The notes under the pieces: model-generated
Told to the model about the DNA's origin: nothing
The model's input: only the letters and a program-made list of their open reading frames with translations
Databases searched by the model: none
Part shown: one piece after another, positions 33,581 through 42,570 of the stretch
Numbering within the stretch: the stretch's first letter is position 1
How the letters are laid out: each line of letters begins with the position of its first letter
Translations under genes and position numbers: made by a program
Assembly: GCA_947447985.1 (NCBI GenBank)
Contig: CANFLX010000003.1
Coordinates: 1-64,000, forward strand
Direction: 5' to 3'
DNA length: 64,000 bases
Source: Comamonadaceae bacterium
Lineage (GTDB): Bacteria > Pseudomonadota > Gammaproteobacteria > Burkholderiales > Burkholderiaceae_C

Positions 33581-34519
33581 TCAGGCGTAGTCGACCAGCG
33601 CCGTTTTCATCTTCTTCATGGCCGCCACTTCGATCTGGCGGATGCGTTCGGCGCTGACACCGTACTCGGCCGCCAGGTCGTGCAGGGTCATGCCGCCTGA
33701 GTTGTCGTCGTTCACTTTGAGCCAGCGCTCTTCCACAATGCGGCGGCTGCGTGCGTCCAAGGTGTCCAGTGCACTGGCGATTCCGTCGGAGGCCAGCACA
33801 TCGCGGCGGTGTGCCTCGATCATGGCCAAAGGCTCATGGTTGCTGTCGGTGAGGTAGGCGATCGGGCCGAAGGCGTCTTCGCCGTCTTCAGAAGCCGTCG
33901 GGTCGAGCAGCACGTCACCGCCCGAGAGCCGTGTTTCCATCTCCAGCACTTCTTCGGGTTTGACGTTGAGCTCGCGCGCCATCGCGTCCACCTGTTCGGG
34001 GTTGAGCGTGTCGCGGTGCGTTCCCAAGTCGGCCGCAGCGTCGTCGGATTTGAAGCGCTGCTTCATGGAGCGCAGGTTGAAAAACAGCTTGCGTTGGGCC
34101 TTGGTGGTGGCCACCTTGACCATGCGCCAGTTTTTCAGGATGTATTCATGGATTTCGGCCTTGATCCAGTGCAGCGCATAGCTCACCAAACGCACGCCCT
34201 GGTCGGGGTCGAAGCGCTTAACCGCCTTCATGAGGCCGACATTGCCTTCCTGGATCAGGTCCCCATGGGCCAGACCGTAGCCCAGGTACTGGCGCGCCAC
34301 CGACACCACCAGGCGCAGGTGCGAGAGCACCAGTTTTCCAGCGGCTTCCAGGTCGTTGTTGTCCTTGAATTGGCGTGCGAAGCGCTGCTCTTCTTCCAGC
34401 GTCAGCATGGGCATGCGATTCGCCGCAGAAATATAAGCGTCCAAATTGCCCAGCGACGGCACCAATGACCAGGGATTGGCCGGGGCCAGCGCGGTGCTTG
34501 TTCCGATTGCGTAAGACAT
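33581..34519 (-). CDS. rpoH: RNA polymerase heat-shock sigma factor RpoH (sigma-32)
   Basis: RpoH directs transcription of heat-shock genes. The 312-residue protein (from MSYAIGT) has region 2 with LSHLRLVVSVARQYLGYGLAHGDLIQEGNVGLMKAVKRFDP, the RpoH-box-like segment QRKLFFNLRSMK near 145, and region 4 with LHDLAAEYGVSAERIRQIE. The start is the ATG with AAGGAG seven bases upstream; the open frame continues 14 codons further, into the CIRCE element. A perfect CIRCE operator overlies the promoter, indicating HrcA control. Confidence 0.95.
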   Translation of the reverse strand: MSYAIGTSTALAPANPWSLVPSLGNLDAYISAANRMPMLTLEEEQRFARQFKDNNDLEAAGKLVLSHLRLVVSVARQYLGYGLAHGDLIQEGNVGLMKAVKRFDPDQGVRLVSYALHWIKAEIHEYILKNWRMVKVATTKAQRKLFFNLRSMKQRFKSDDAAADLGTHRDTLNPEQVDAMARELNVKPEEVLEMETRLSGGDVLLDPTASEDGEDAFGPIAYLTDSNHEPLAMIEAHRRDVLASDGIASALDTLDARSRRIVEERWLKVNDDNSGGMTLHDLAAEYGVSAERIRQIEVAAMKKMKTALVDYA

Positions 34520-34547
34520 TGCAGCACTCCTTGTGTCCATGGCCATA

Positions 34548-34577
34548 ATATTAGCACTCAATGGCGAGGAGTGCTAA
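34548..34577 (-). promoter_or_regulatory. rpoH sigma-70-like promoter
   Basis: On the minus strand TTAGCA (34577-34572) and TAATAT (34553-34548) are separated by 18 bases and resemble -35 and -10 hexamers. The -35 and most of the spacer fall within the CIRCE element. The rpoH start codon lies 28 bases downstream of the -10. Confidence 0.6.
34551..34577. promoter_or_regulatory. CIRCE operator (HrcA binding site)
   Basis: TTAGCACTC at 34551-34559 and GAGTGCTAA at 34569-34577 are separated by nine bases, an exact match to the CIRCE consensus. It lies upstream of rpoH and 46 bases before the divergent Ni/Co exporter gene, so HrcA repression of rpoH is expected, and possibly of the exporter. Confidence 0.93.
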
Positions 34578-34622
34578 TTCCCTACTGGTTAACCCTTGAT
34601 TTAACGCATCTACACTGGGGAC

Positions 34623-35438
34623 ATGAACGACTTATCCAGCCTGTTGCAGCAAGGGGGCGCCAGCGCCTGGCTGTTTCTTCCCAGTGCGGTCGCACTGGGG
34701 GCCTTGCATGGGCTGGAGCCAGGGCATTCCAAGACCGTCATGGCGGCGTTCATCATTGCGATCCGGGGCACCGTCGCCCAAGCGGTGCTGCTCGGGCTGG
34801 CAGCCACCCTGTCGCACACCGCCGTTGTCTGGGCAGTGGCCATGGGCGGGCTGTATTTCGGCCAGCACTGGAACGCCGCCACCAGCGAGCCCTATCTGCA
34901 ACTGGCCTCCAGCGTGCTGATTGCGGGAACCGCACTGTGGATGGGGGTGCGCACCTGGCACGCAGTGCATGGCCACGATCACGATCACGCTCATCACCAT
35001 GACCATGATCACGACCACCACCATGACGACGATCATCCGTCCCCCGCCTTGGACAGCCACGCGCAGGCCCACGCTGACGATATCGCACGGCGCTTTGGCA
35101 AGGCGGGGCAGGAGGTCACCACTGGACAAATCGTAGTCTTCGGCCTGACCGGGGGCTTGATTCCTTGCCCTGCGTCGATCACCGTCCTCTTGCTGTGTCT
35201 TCAGCTCAAACAAGTCGCGCTGGGGGCCACCCTGGTGCTGGGCTTTAGCCTGGGTCTTGCGCTCACCATGGTGGCGTCCGGTGCGCTGGCCGCGCTCAGC
35301 GTGCGCCACGCCGCGCGGCATTGGGGAGGTTTTGGCAAATGGGCGGACAAAGCGCCCTATGTGTCGGTGGTCTTGATGCTGGTGGTGTCCGCCTGGATGG
35401 CCTGGGAAGGCTGGCACGGACTGGCAGCGCTGGTCTGA
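34623..35438 (+). CDS. Nickel/cobalt efflux protein (RcnA/NicO family)
   Basis: The 271-residue membrane protein has the NicO layout: helices with GALHGLEPGHSKTVMAAF near residue 30, a cytoplasmic loop very rich in His and Asp (about 119-140), then GLTGGLIPCPASITVLLLCLQ and a helical end. The HxxxxD-like HGLEPGH segment and the His loop are typical of RcnA, which exports Ni and Co. It is divergent from rpoH, with CIRCE between them. Confidence 0.88.
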   Translation: MNDLSSLLQQGGASAWLFLPSAVALGALHGLEPGHSKTVMAAFIIAIRGTVAQAVLLGLAATLSHTAVVWAVAMGGLYFGQHWNAATSEPYLQLASSVLIAGTALWMGVRTWHAVHGHDHDHAHHHDHDHDHHHDDDHPSPALDSHAQAHADDIARRFGKAGQEVTTGQIVVFGLTGGLIPCPASITVLLLCLQLKQVALGATLVLGFSLGLALTMVASGALAALSVRHAARHWGGFGKWADKAPYVSVVLMLVVSAWMAWEGWHGLAALV

Positions 35439-35519
35439 GCGGTGGCCTGCGGCGCGCAATCGCCGCGTCAGGCAAATGCGGCATGATGCAGATTCCCTAT
35501 TTCTGCGAACCATCAAGCC

Positions 35520-36272
35520 GTGAAACTGGCGCTGCTCTCCGACATCCATAGCAACCTGCAAGCGCTGCAGGCCTGCCTGTCGCACGCGCGGGCCCAAGGC
35601 GCCGAGCAATTCGCATTTTTGGGCGACATGGTGGGTTACGGTGCGCAGCCCGGCGAAGTGCTCGACAGCATCATGGCCCTGCAGGCCGAGGGCGCCTGGG
35701 TGGTGCGAGGCAACCACGATGCCTTGGCCGTTGCCCCGCCCGCGGCCGTTCAAAAAATGGGCGACATGGGGGCCCAATGGACCCACGACCAGCTCACGCC
35801 AGCACAAAGGCGATGGCTCACCGAGTTGCCCCTCACCCACGCGGCCGGCAATGTGCTGCTGGTGCATGCCAGTATCAATGAGCCTGAGCGTTGGCGGTAT
35901 GTCACCGATGCAGTTACCGCCACCGCGAGCCTGGACGCTGCACAGGACTGGCCGCAAGCACGCTATGTGTTTGGCGGCCACGTCCATGCCCAAACCCTGT
36001 ACTACCGCGGCGCCGAGGGGCGGCTGATGCCCTTCCAACCACAGGCCGGCATGGCGATTCCGGTGCCACGGCACCGGCATTGGCTGGCCACGGTTGGCTC
36101 GGTAGGGCAGCCGCGCGATGGAAACCCGCAGGCCATGTACGCCTACTTGGACACCAGCGCCCAGGTGCTGGCATTCCACCGGGTGCACTACGACCATGGG
36201 GCCGCGGCGGACGCCATCCGGCGCGCCGGCCTGCCCGAGATGTTCGCCTCCCGCTTGGAGATGGGCCGATGA
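35520..36272 (+). CDS. Calcineurin-like metallophosphoesterase
   Basis: The 250-residue protein has the dimetal phosphoesterase signature DIHSN (residues 8-12), GDMVGYG near 40, GNHD near 65 and the distal GGHVHAQ near 157. The fold resembles YfcE/ApaH-type phosphodiesterases and PPP-like protein phosphatases. It starts with GTG and its stop overlaps the ATG of the protein kinase gene, so a kinase-phosphatase pairing is plausible; substrate unknown. Confidence 0.9.
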   Translation: MKLALLSDIHSNLQALQACLSHARAQGAEQFAFLGDMVGYGAQPGEVLDSIMALQAEGAWVVRGNHDALAVAPPAAVQKMGDMGAQWTHDQLTPAQRRWLTELPLTHAAGNVLLVHASINEPERWRYVTDAVTATASLDAAQDWPQARYVFGGHVHAQTLYYRGAEGRLMPFQPQAGMAIPVPRHRHWLATVGSVGQPRDGNPQAMYAYLDTSAQVLAFHRVHYDHGAAADAIRRAGLPEMFASRLEMGR

Positions 36273-37834
36273 AACTGCTGACGCCAGGCACCGAGCTCAA
36301 TGGCTTCACGATCGGGGAGTGCATTCACAGTGGCGGCATGGCCCACATCTACCATGTCGTCTATGCGCAGGGCAGCCATGACCCCGGTTTTCCCATGGCC
36401 ATGAAAGTGCCGCGCATGGCCACCGGCGACGGCGCCGAAAACATTGTGAGTTTTGAAGTGGAGTGCCAGATCCAGCAGGTGCTGAGCGGTACCCATGTGC
36501 CACGCTTTGTGGCAGCGGGCGACTTGGAGCGCATGCCGTATTTGGTCATGGAATACATCCAGGGCCGCACGCTGCAGCATTGGCTGGATGCGCCGCAGCC
36601 TTTGGATGTCGATGTGATCTGCCGCCTGGGCGTCGCCATGGCACGTGCGGCCCACGCCTTGCATCTGCAAAACACCGTGCATTTGGATCTCAAGCCGCAA
36701 AACGTGCTGTTTCGGCCTGCGCCCGGGGCTTCGGAAGAAGAGACGGCGAACCAGCCGCTGAATGCGTTTGGCGCTGCTGTGCTGCTGGATTTTGGGTTGT
36801 CGCACCACGCGCATTACCCCGATTTGCTGGCCGAGCAGCTGCGCAAGGCCGTGGGATCGCCCGCCTGGATCGCGCCTGAGCAAGTGGTCGGGGTGCGGGC
36901 TGACCCGCGCAGCGATGTGTTTGCCATTGGCGTGATGCTGTACCAGCTGTGCACTGGCGAACTGCCCTTTGGCGAACCACAAACGGCCGCGGGTATGCGC
37001 CAGCGCCTGTGGGTGGACCCGGTGCCGCCCCGCAAGCGCCGCAGCGATTTGCCGGCCTGGTTGCAAGAGGTGGTGCTGCGCTGCCTGGAGCCAGAGGCGG
37101 CCAAGCGCTATGCCTCTGCAGCCTTGCTGGCCTTTGACCTGTCGCACCCCACGCAAGTGCACGTCACCGCACGGGGCACCAACACCGAGCCCACACCGTT
37201 TCGCACCCATTTCAAGCGCTGGATCAAGGCTGCGGGCATGCACTACCAGCCCAGCCCCTTGCCCGCCCAGCAAATTGACGAAGTGCCCATCGTGATGGTG
37301 GCCGTGCCTTACCGCGACGCCACGGATGCGACTTTGTATTCGCTGCGCCAAGCGGTGGCGCGGTCTTTGGGCACCCGCCCGGGTGCGCGGCTGGCCTGCG
37401 TGACGGTGATCCCCAGCAGCCTGAGCAGCAGCACCCATGAGGAACGCAGCGAAACCCAGTTGCACCGCCGTTACCTCACACAGCTGCACCATTGGGCCCA
37501 GCCCTTGGACCACCCGGGGCACCAAACCTCGTGCCACGTGCTGGAGTCTGGTGATGTGGCCAAGGCCTTGCTGGACTATGCCCGTGGCAACCAGGTGAGT
37601 GTGATCGTGATGGGTGCGGCCACGCACGGTCTGAAGACCCAGCGCTTTGTCGCCACAGTCCCGATCAAAGTGGCGATGGACGCGCCCTGCACCGTGATTC
37701 TGGTCAAGCAGGCGCTGCCGTTTGAGCAGCTCGCTGAACTCAACACAGACGGTGCACTGGAGGCTGAAGCCCGCCACGAAGCGCAAGGCCCGGGGTCGAG
37801 TCTGTACGGCGACGACCTGGGGCCGCTGGGATAG
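36269..37834 (+). CDS. Serine/threonine protein kinase fused to a universal-stress-protein domain
   Basis: The first 290 residues form a Hanks-type kinase: a glycine loop around GECIHSGGMAHIY (17-28), the ATP-binding K46 in MAMKVPRM, the catalytic loop HLDLKPQN (138-145), DFG at 174-176 and APE at 202-204. All key residues are present, so it should be active, although the catalytic loop has HLD in place of HRD, as in some bacterial kinases. Residues about 340-500 form a UspA-like domain (VIVMGAATHG ... PCTVILVK) with an imperfect nucleotide motif. It is coupled (ATGA) to the phosphoesterase gene upstream. Confidence 0.9.
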   Translation: MKLLTPGTELNGFTIGECIHSGGMAHIYHVVYAQGSHDPGFPMAMKVPRMATGDGAENIVSFEVECQIQQVLSGTHVPRFVAAGDLERMPYLVMEYIQGRTLQHWLDAPQPLDVDVICRLGVAMARAAHALHLQNTVHLDLKPQNVLFRPAPGASEEETANQPLNAFGAAVLLDFGLSHHAHYPDLLAEQLRKAVGSPAWIAPEQVVGVRADPRSDVFAIGVMLYQLCTGELPFGEPQTAAGMRQRLWVDPVPPRKRRSDLPAWLQEVVLRCLEPEAAKRYASAALLAFDLSHPTQVHVTARGTNTEPTPFRTHFKRWIKAAGMHYQPSPLPAQQIDEVPIVMVAVPYRDATDATLYSLRQAVARSLGTRPGARLACVTVIPSSLSSSTHEERSETQLHRRYLTQLHHWAQPLDHPGHQTSCHVLESGDVAKALLDYARGNQVSVIVMGAATHGLKTQRFVATVPIKVAMDAPCTVILVKQALPFEQLAELNTDGALEAEARHEAQGPGSSLYGDDLGPLG

Positions 37835-37856
37835 TAGGGGATACTCGTGGGCGTCC

Positions 37857-38783
37857 ATGCCCGATTCATTGTCTGTCTCCCCTTCTGTTAGCGCGCGCGA
37901 CTTCGGCCTCTTGATGCTGGTGGTGCTGGTGTGGGGCATGAACTTCGCGGCCATCAAGATTGGCGTGGCGGGTGTGCCGCCGCTGTTGTTGGGCGCTTTG
38001 CGCTTCATGCTGGCGGCATTTCCCGCGTTGCTTTTTTTCAAGGCGCCCAAAGTCCCGCTGCGCTGGTACCTCGCCTACGGCCTCACCATCTCGGTCGGGC
38101 AATTTGCATTTTTGTTTTCTGCCATCCACGTGGGGATGCCTTCGGGTCTGGCGTCTTTGGTCTTGCAGTCCCAGGCCTTCTTCACCCTGGTGTTTGCGGC
38201 ACTGTGGCTGCAGGAGCGGTGGCAACTCAACCAGCTCGCGGGCCTGGTGTTGGCGGGTGCCGGCCTGGTGCTGATTGGCAGCGCACATGGGCTCAGCATG
38301 CCGCTGCTTGGATTTGCATTGACCGTGGCCGCCGCGCTGATGTGGGCGGCAGGCAACATCGTGACACGCAAGTTGGCGCGCTTTGCGCCGTTCGATCAGC
38401 AGGCCTTTGTGGTGTGGGCCAGTCTGGTGCCGCCCGTGCCATTTTTGGTGCTTTCTGCGTGGATTGAAGGCCCGCAAGCCATTCAGGAGGCTTTGCTGAA
38501 TTTCCACCTCTCCTCGGTGCTGGCGCTGGTGTACCTGTCGTGGGGCGCGACCTTGTTTGGCTATGGCGTATGGACACGCATGTTGCAGCGTTACCCCGCC
38601 AACCGCGTGGCGCCTTTCAGTCTGCTGGTGCCTTTGGTCGGTCTGAGCAGTGGCTGGGTCATTTTTGGGGAAGCTTTGCAAGTGGTGCACTTGGCCGGCG
38701 GCGCATTGCTGATGGCAGGATTGCTACTCAATGTATTTGGCGGGCGGTGGTTGCCAGCCCGCTCTGCTGCGCTTCTCCCCTGA
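37857..38783 (+). CDS. EamA/DMT-family transporter
   Basis: The 308-residue protein has about ten membrane helices in two EamA repeats, with VLVWGMNFAAIKIGV in the first and WAAGNIVTRKLARFAPFDQQ in the second. Members export metabolites or amino acids; the substrate cannot be read. The ATG at 37857 gives the standard short N-terminus; upstream frame lies within the kinase gene. The drug-exporter gene follows 17 bases later. Confidence 0.9.
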   Translation: MPDSLSVSPSVSARDFGLLMLVVLVWGMNFAAIKIGVAGVPPLLLGALRFMLAAFPALLFFKAPKVPLRWYLAYGLTISVGQFAFLFSAIHVGMPSGLASLVLQSQAFFTLVFAALWLQERWQLNQLAGLVLAGAGLVLIGSAHGLSMPLLGFALTVAAALMWAAGNIVTRKLARFAPFDQQAFVVWASLVPPVPFLVLSAWIEGPQAIQEALLNFHLSSVLALVYLSWGATLFGYGVWTRMLQRYPANRVAPFSLLVPLVGLSSGWVIFGEALQVVHLAGGALLMAGLLLNVFGGRWLPARSAALLP

Positions 38784-38800
38784 CTGCCTATTGGAGTTCC

Positions 38801-40039
38801 ATGCACCCTCAAGCTGACACCCTGTGGCGCCTTCCGCAATGGACCTTTGCCGTTTTGCTGGCCGTCTTGGGCATGCTAGGCCCGTTTTCGATTGACACGT
38901 ATTTACCCGCTTTCTCGGATATCGCCGCGTCGCTGGGCGCCACGCCGCTGCAAATGCAACAAACCTTGTCGGCGTATTTGCTGTGCTTTGCCTTTATGGC
39001 GCTTTTTCACGGGGCCATATCAGACAGTTTTGGACGGCGTCCGGTCGTGCTGTGGGGCTTGGCGGTGTTCACGCTGGCCTCTGCGGGTTGCGCCTTGTCC
39101 CAAAGCATTGGCCAACTGATCTTCTTTCGGGGTTTGCAGGGTCTCTCGACCGGCGCAGGCACCGTGATTGCCCGTGCCGTGGTGCGTGACATGTACGCGC
39201 CCCATGACGCGCAAAAGGTGATGAGCCAGATCACCATTTTCTTCGGACTCGCACCTGCCATCGCACCGCTGTTGGGGGGTTGGTTGTTAATTCACAGCAC
39301 CTGGCATGCCATTTTTTGGTTCCTCACCGCCGTAGGCTTGTTTTTGTGGGTGGCGAATTACCGCTTCTTGCCCGAGACATTGCACACCAGCCAGCGCCAG
39401 CACTTCAATGTCAAAAACTTGCTGGCAGGCTATTGGCAACTGGGAGCAGATCCGCGCTTCTTGCTGTTGGCTCTGGCCAGTGGCATCCCCTTTAACGGCG
39501 TTTTTTTGTATGTGCTGAGCGCGCCCGTCTTTCTGGGGGAGCACCTGCATCTCTTGCCCCAGCAGTTTTTTTGGTTTTTTCTGGTGGTCATTGCCGGCAT
39601 CATGGCGGGCGCCTGGGTCAGTGGCCGGGTGGCAGGCACGCGCACGCCCAAGCGCCAGATTCGCGATGGCTTTGTCATCATGCTGTGTGTGGGTGTGCTC
39701 AACCTGATCGCCAACCTGCTGTTCACCGCCCACGTAGCCTGGGCGCTGCTGCCGTTGGGAATCTTTGCCTTCGGCTGGGCCATGATGGTGCCGGTGGTGA
39801 CGCTGCTGGTGCTGGACTTGCACCCTGCACGCCGGGGCATGGCGTCTTCATTGCAGATGTTTATCGGCTCCACGGCCAACGGCATCGTCGCTGGTTTGAT
39901 TTCGCCATGGGTGATGCACTCCACCACGGCGCTGGCGGGCGCCTCGCTGTGCATGATGTGCATAGGTCTGTGCGCCTGGATGTGGATGCGCCGACGCTGG
40001 CCCCGCATTGGAGCGGACGTGGTGACCGCGGAGTCTTAA
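38801..40039 (+). CDS. Bcr/CflA family MFS multidrug exporter
   Basis: The 412-residue protein has 12 helices and the Bcr/CflA marks: FSIDTYLPAFSDIAASLGA in helix 1, the DSFGRRPVVLWGL loop 2-3 motif A, and GAGTVIARAVVRDMY with motif C-like glycine spacing. These proton-driven antiporters export chloramphenicol, bicyclomycin or sulfonamides; substrate not known here. TTGGAG precedes the chosen ATG. It converges on the minus-strand operon. Confidence 0.9.
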   Translation: MHPQADTLWRLPQWTFAVLLAVLGMLGPFSIDTYLPAFSDIAASLGATPLQMQQTLSAYLLCFAFMALFHGAISDSFGRRPVVLWGLAVFTLASAGCALSQSIGQLIFFRGLQGLSTGAGTVIARAVVRDMYAPHDAQKVMSQITIFFGLAPAIAPLLGGWLLIHSTWHAIFWFLTAVGLFLWVANYRFLPETLHTSQRQHFNVKNLLAGYWQLGADPRFLLLALASGIPFNGVFLYVLSAPVFLGEHLHLLPQQFFWFFLVVIAGIMAGAWVSGRVAGTRTPKRQIRDGFVIMLCVGVLNLIANLLFTAHVAWALLPLGIFAFGWAMMVPVVTLLVLDLHPARRGMASSLQMFIGSTANGIVAGLISPWVMHSTTALAGASLCMMCIGLCAWMWMRRRWPRIGADVVTAES

Positions 40040-40065
40040 GTGGAAAGCGTGCGCTTGCGCACCCG

Positions 40066-42048
40066 CTAGAGATCCAGCGCTGGACGCAGTGCGCTGCGTG
40101 GCACATAACGCCAGCGCCCCCATGCGGTGGCTGCCAACGCAGCGATGGCTGCGGCCATGAGCACCTGATGCCAGGACGTTTGCCATAGGCCATCAAAGGC
40201 ACCAAACAGGCTGGCCTTCAGCCCGTGCACCACCCAGGTAATCGGAAGCCAGGGACTCACAGTCGCGAAAAATGTCCCACTGAGTTCGACCGGCAGCACC
40301 CCGCCGGACGAGGAGAGCTGCACCGCCAAGAACAGCATCGACAGCGCTTTGCCCGCATCACCCAGCAGCCGCGTCAATGCGCAAACGATCAGCAAAAATG
40401 CCAGTGCTGCCGTGATGACGGTGCAGGCCAGTGCAGCCGGTTGCAAGACCTTGATATGCAAGACAAGTTCTACCGTCACCAGCACCAGCAGCGCCTGTAA
40501 CAACACCACGCATGCAGGCAGAAGGAGCTTTCCGAGCAGGCGGGTGATCGGGTTGAAATTCTGGGCGAAACCTGGCAGGACGCGCAAGTTGACTAAAAAA
40601 GCGGCGATCCCCGCGCCCAGCCACAGCGCCGCGGGGATGATGTTGGCAGAAAAGCCGCTGCCGCTGTTCTGCACACTGGCCTCGACCTCCAGCACCGGCT
40701 GCACGGAGTTGGCCAGGCCTCGCGCACTGCCCAGGGGAGCTTCCTGGGAAGCGGGCAGTGCATTGACCAGCAGAACAGTTCCATCCAGCAAGGTACGACT
40801 GGCGCCGCTGATTTTGTCGTTGGCTTGTGCCAAGGTGGAGCTGGCGCGGGCAAGTTCATTGGCCCCTTCGGTGAGGTTTTCAATTTGAGCGTCTTCGGGC
40901 AGCCTGCCCACCATAGACCGCACCGCACCGTTCATGGCGCGCACGCCGTTGGTCAGCGCGCCGACACCGGCGCTCAGTTGTCCCGTTCCATCGCTGATTT
41001 TTTGCTGGCCCAGGCCCGCACTGCGCAAGCCGCTGTCAAGTTGGGTGAGACCCAGCGCCAGGTCATTGACCGCATCACGCACCGCAGGGCGGACCAGCAA
41101 ACTGCCGTCAGCGTCCTTTTTAAAGGCATCAACGCCTGCACTCAGCGCCTGGCTGCCCTCTTGGAGGCTTTGAAGGGCCCTGCGCATATCGTCCTGGCTG
41201 GCCGCCAAAGTTTCTGCGCCCGCGGCCAGCGCAGTCATTTCGGAATTGCGGGGGCGCTTAGCGTCCAGTGTGCGCAGGCCGGTTGCCACCTGGCGCATGC
41301 CATTCCCTAATTGCGTCACACCGTCACTGAGTCGTGCTGCGCTGGTGCTGAGCGACCCCGCACCCATGGCCGTTTTGGAAGCGCCGCTGCTGAGTTGTTC
41401 TGCGGCATCGTGCAATTGCGCTGCGGCTTGGCGCAGTCGCTCCACGCTGTTTTTGGAGCCCGCTGCATTCAGTAGTACCAGATTCCATCGCTGCTCGTTC
41501 AAGCTCTCGTTGACCTTGTGCCCTAGCTCGGCGGCAAAGAGTTGAGCAATGCGTGCGCCCTCAAAACTGTTGCCTTCTGAGGCGTACACCACCAACTTGC
41601 CAGCACCGGGTTGGGCGCCCGGGACCGCATTGGAGCTGAAGTCCTTGGGGATGATGAGCGCAAAGGCCAAGCTACCGTGGCGCACCTGTTGGCGCGCCTG
41701 ATCGGCGTCGTCCATTCTCAGATAGCCGAAGCGGGGGCTGCGTTCCAACTGCGCCAGAAGTTCCCGCCCCATATTGACGTCTTGTTCGCGGTAGACCACG
41801 CCCTGGTCCAGGTTGACCAAACCCACTTGCAAGGCTCCGCTGTTGGCCACGGGGTCCCACACACTGGAGAGGTAAATCACCACATAGAGCGCTGGAATCA
41901 GCGCGACGGCCACAAGCGCCAGCACCGAGCGGACGCTTCCGAAAAAAAAGGGCATTTCGAGTCGCACCAGCCACCTGATTTGGCGCACCCAAGCCCAGGG
42001 GTGTCGGACCCAAAGACCGATACCCCGCGGGCGATCTGCCGGTTTCAC
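40066..42048 (-). CDS. YhgE/Pip-type membrane protein (ABC-2-like permease)
   Basis: The 660-residue protein has one N-terminal helix (about 44-62), a large extracytoplasmic region with a predicted coiled coil rich in A, L, S, Q and G (about 205-430), and five or six C-terminal helices. This is the layout of YhgE/Pip proteins and of ABC-2 permeases such as those of type VII-like systems. The start is GTG at 42048, overlapping the DUF962 stop (GTGA); TTG one codon upstream is an alternative. It is the last gene of the selD operon. Function unknown. Confidence 0.85.
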   Translation of the reverse strand: MKPADRPRGIGLWVRHPWAWVRQIRWLVRLEMPFFFGSVRSVLALVAVALIPALYVVIYLSSVWDPVANSGALQVGLVNLDQGVVYREQDVNMGRELLAQLERSPRFGYLRMDDADQARQQVRHGSLAFALIIPKDFSSNAVPGAQPGAGKLVVYASEGNSFEGARIAQLFAAELGHKVNESLNEQRWNLVLLNAAGSKNSVERLRQAAAQLHDAAEQLSSGASKTAMGAGSLSTSAARLSDGVTQLGNGMRQVATGLRTLDAKRPRNSEMTALAAGAETLAASQDDMRRALQSLQEGSQALSAGVDAFKKDADGSLLVRPAVRDAVNDLALGLTQLDSGLRSAGLGQQKISDGTGQLSAGVGALTNGVRAMNGAVRSMVGRLPEDAQIENLTEGANELARASSTLAQANDKISGASRTLLDGTVLLVNALPASQEAPLGSARGLANSVQPVLEVEASVQNSGSGFSANIIPAALWLGAGIAAFLVNLRVLPGFAQNFNPITRLLGKLLLPACVVLLQALLVLVTVELVLHIKVLQPAALACTVITAALAFLLIVCALTRLLGDAGKALSMLFLAVQLSSSGGVLPVELSGTFFATVSPWLPITWVVHGLKASLFGAFDGLWQTSWHQVLMAAAIAALAATAWGRWRYVPRSALRPALDL

Positions 42049-42527
42049 CAACGCACGCCCAAGCGCAAAAAGAGTTTGCTCAAGACAAACAAAGGCCCGA
42101 CCAGCAGGTATTGCAGGTCTTCAAAAAAGGAGGGTTTTTTACCTTCGAGGTGGTGGCCAATGAATTGAAAAATCCAGGCCACCACAAACACCGCCACCGA
42201 CACCGGCAGCAGCACGCCGCGTGCGTCCAAGGCATCCACAGCCGCCAGCAAGACCGAAGTCACCAACAGCATGCACACCGTGAAGCGCCAGGACAGGCGG
42301 ATGTAATACACCATGCTGGCCGCAGAAAACAGCACAGCGAGTGCCGGATGCACAGCGAACATGATTCCAATCAGGCTGAGCATGATGGCAGGGATGGCGA
42401 TGAAATGAATCACCTCGTTGACAGGGTGCGTGTGGCTGGTGCCGTAATGGTTCAGCAAGGCATCCACTTTTCGTGCAGGCGCAGCGTCGTTCAGAGCATC
42501 ATCATGGGCTTGGGCGGTCGTAGGCAT
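42045..42527 (-). CDS. Mpo1-like DUF962 membrane protein
   Basis: The 160-residue protein is related to yeast Mpo1 (YGL010w), an Fe-dependent dioxygenase of 2-hydroxy fatty acids. The conserved N-terminal NHYGTSHTHPVNEVIHFIAIP and C-terminal WIFQFIGHHLEGKKPSFFEDLQYLLVGP segments supply the family histidines, with about four hydrophobic helices. Lipid alpha-oxidation or hydrolase activity is inferred only from the family. It lies 43 bases after the oxidoreductase gene and overlaps the YhgE-like gene by four bases. Confidence 0.85.
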   Translation of the reverse strand: MPTTAQAHDDALNDAAPARKVDALLNHYGTSHTHPVNEVIHFIAIPAIMLSLIGIMFAVHPALAVLFSAASMVYYIRLSWRFTVCMLLVTSVLLAAVDALDARGVLLPVSVAVFVVAWIFQFIGHHLEGKKPSFFEDLQYLLVGPLFVLSKLFLRLGVRW

Positions 42528-42570
42528 TGCGGTGTCCTGTGGGGGGTGAAAAAAGAGTGTCTGCGAAATC

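Noticed and set aside
35439-35490. Inverted repeat after the Ni/Co exporter (GCGGCG/CGCCGC) as a terminator
   Set aside because: The stem is short and not followed by a T run; support is too weak.
36188-38050. 620-codon minus-strand frame opposite the protein kinase
   Set aside because: The plus strand encodes a complete kinase and USP domain; the antisense frame has no recognisable domain.
40046-40064. Hairpin GTGCG/CGCAC between the MFS exporter and YhgE genes as a terminator
   Set aside because: The stem is only about five base pairs with no T run on either side; convergent genes may end by Rho instead.
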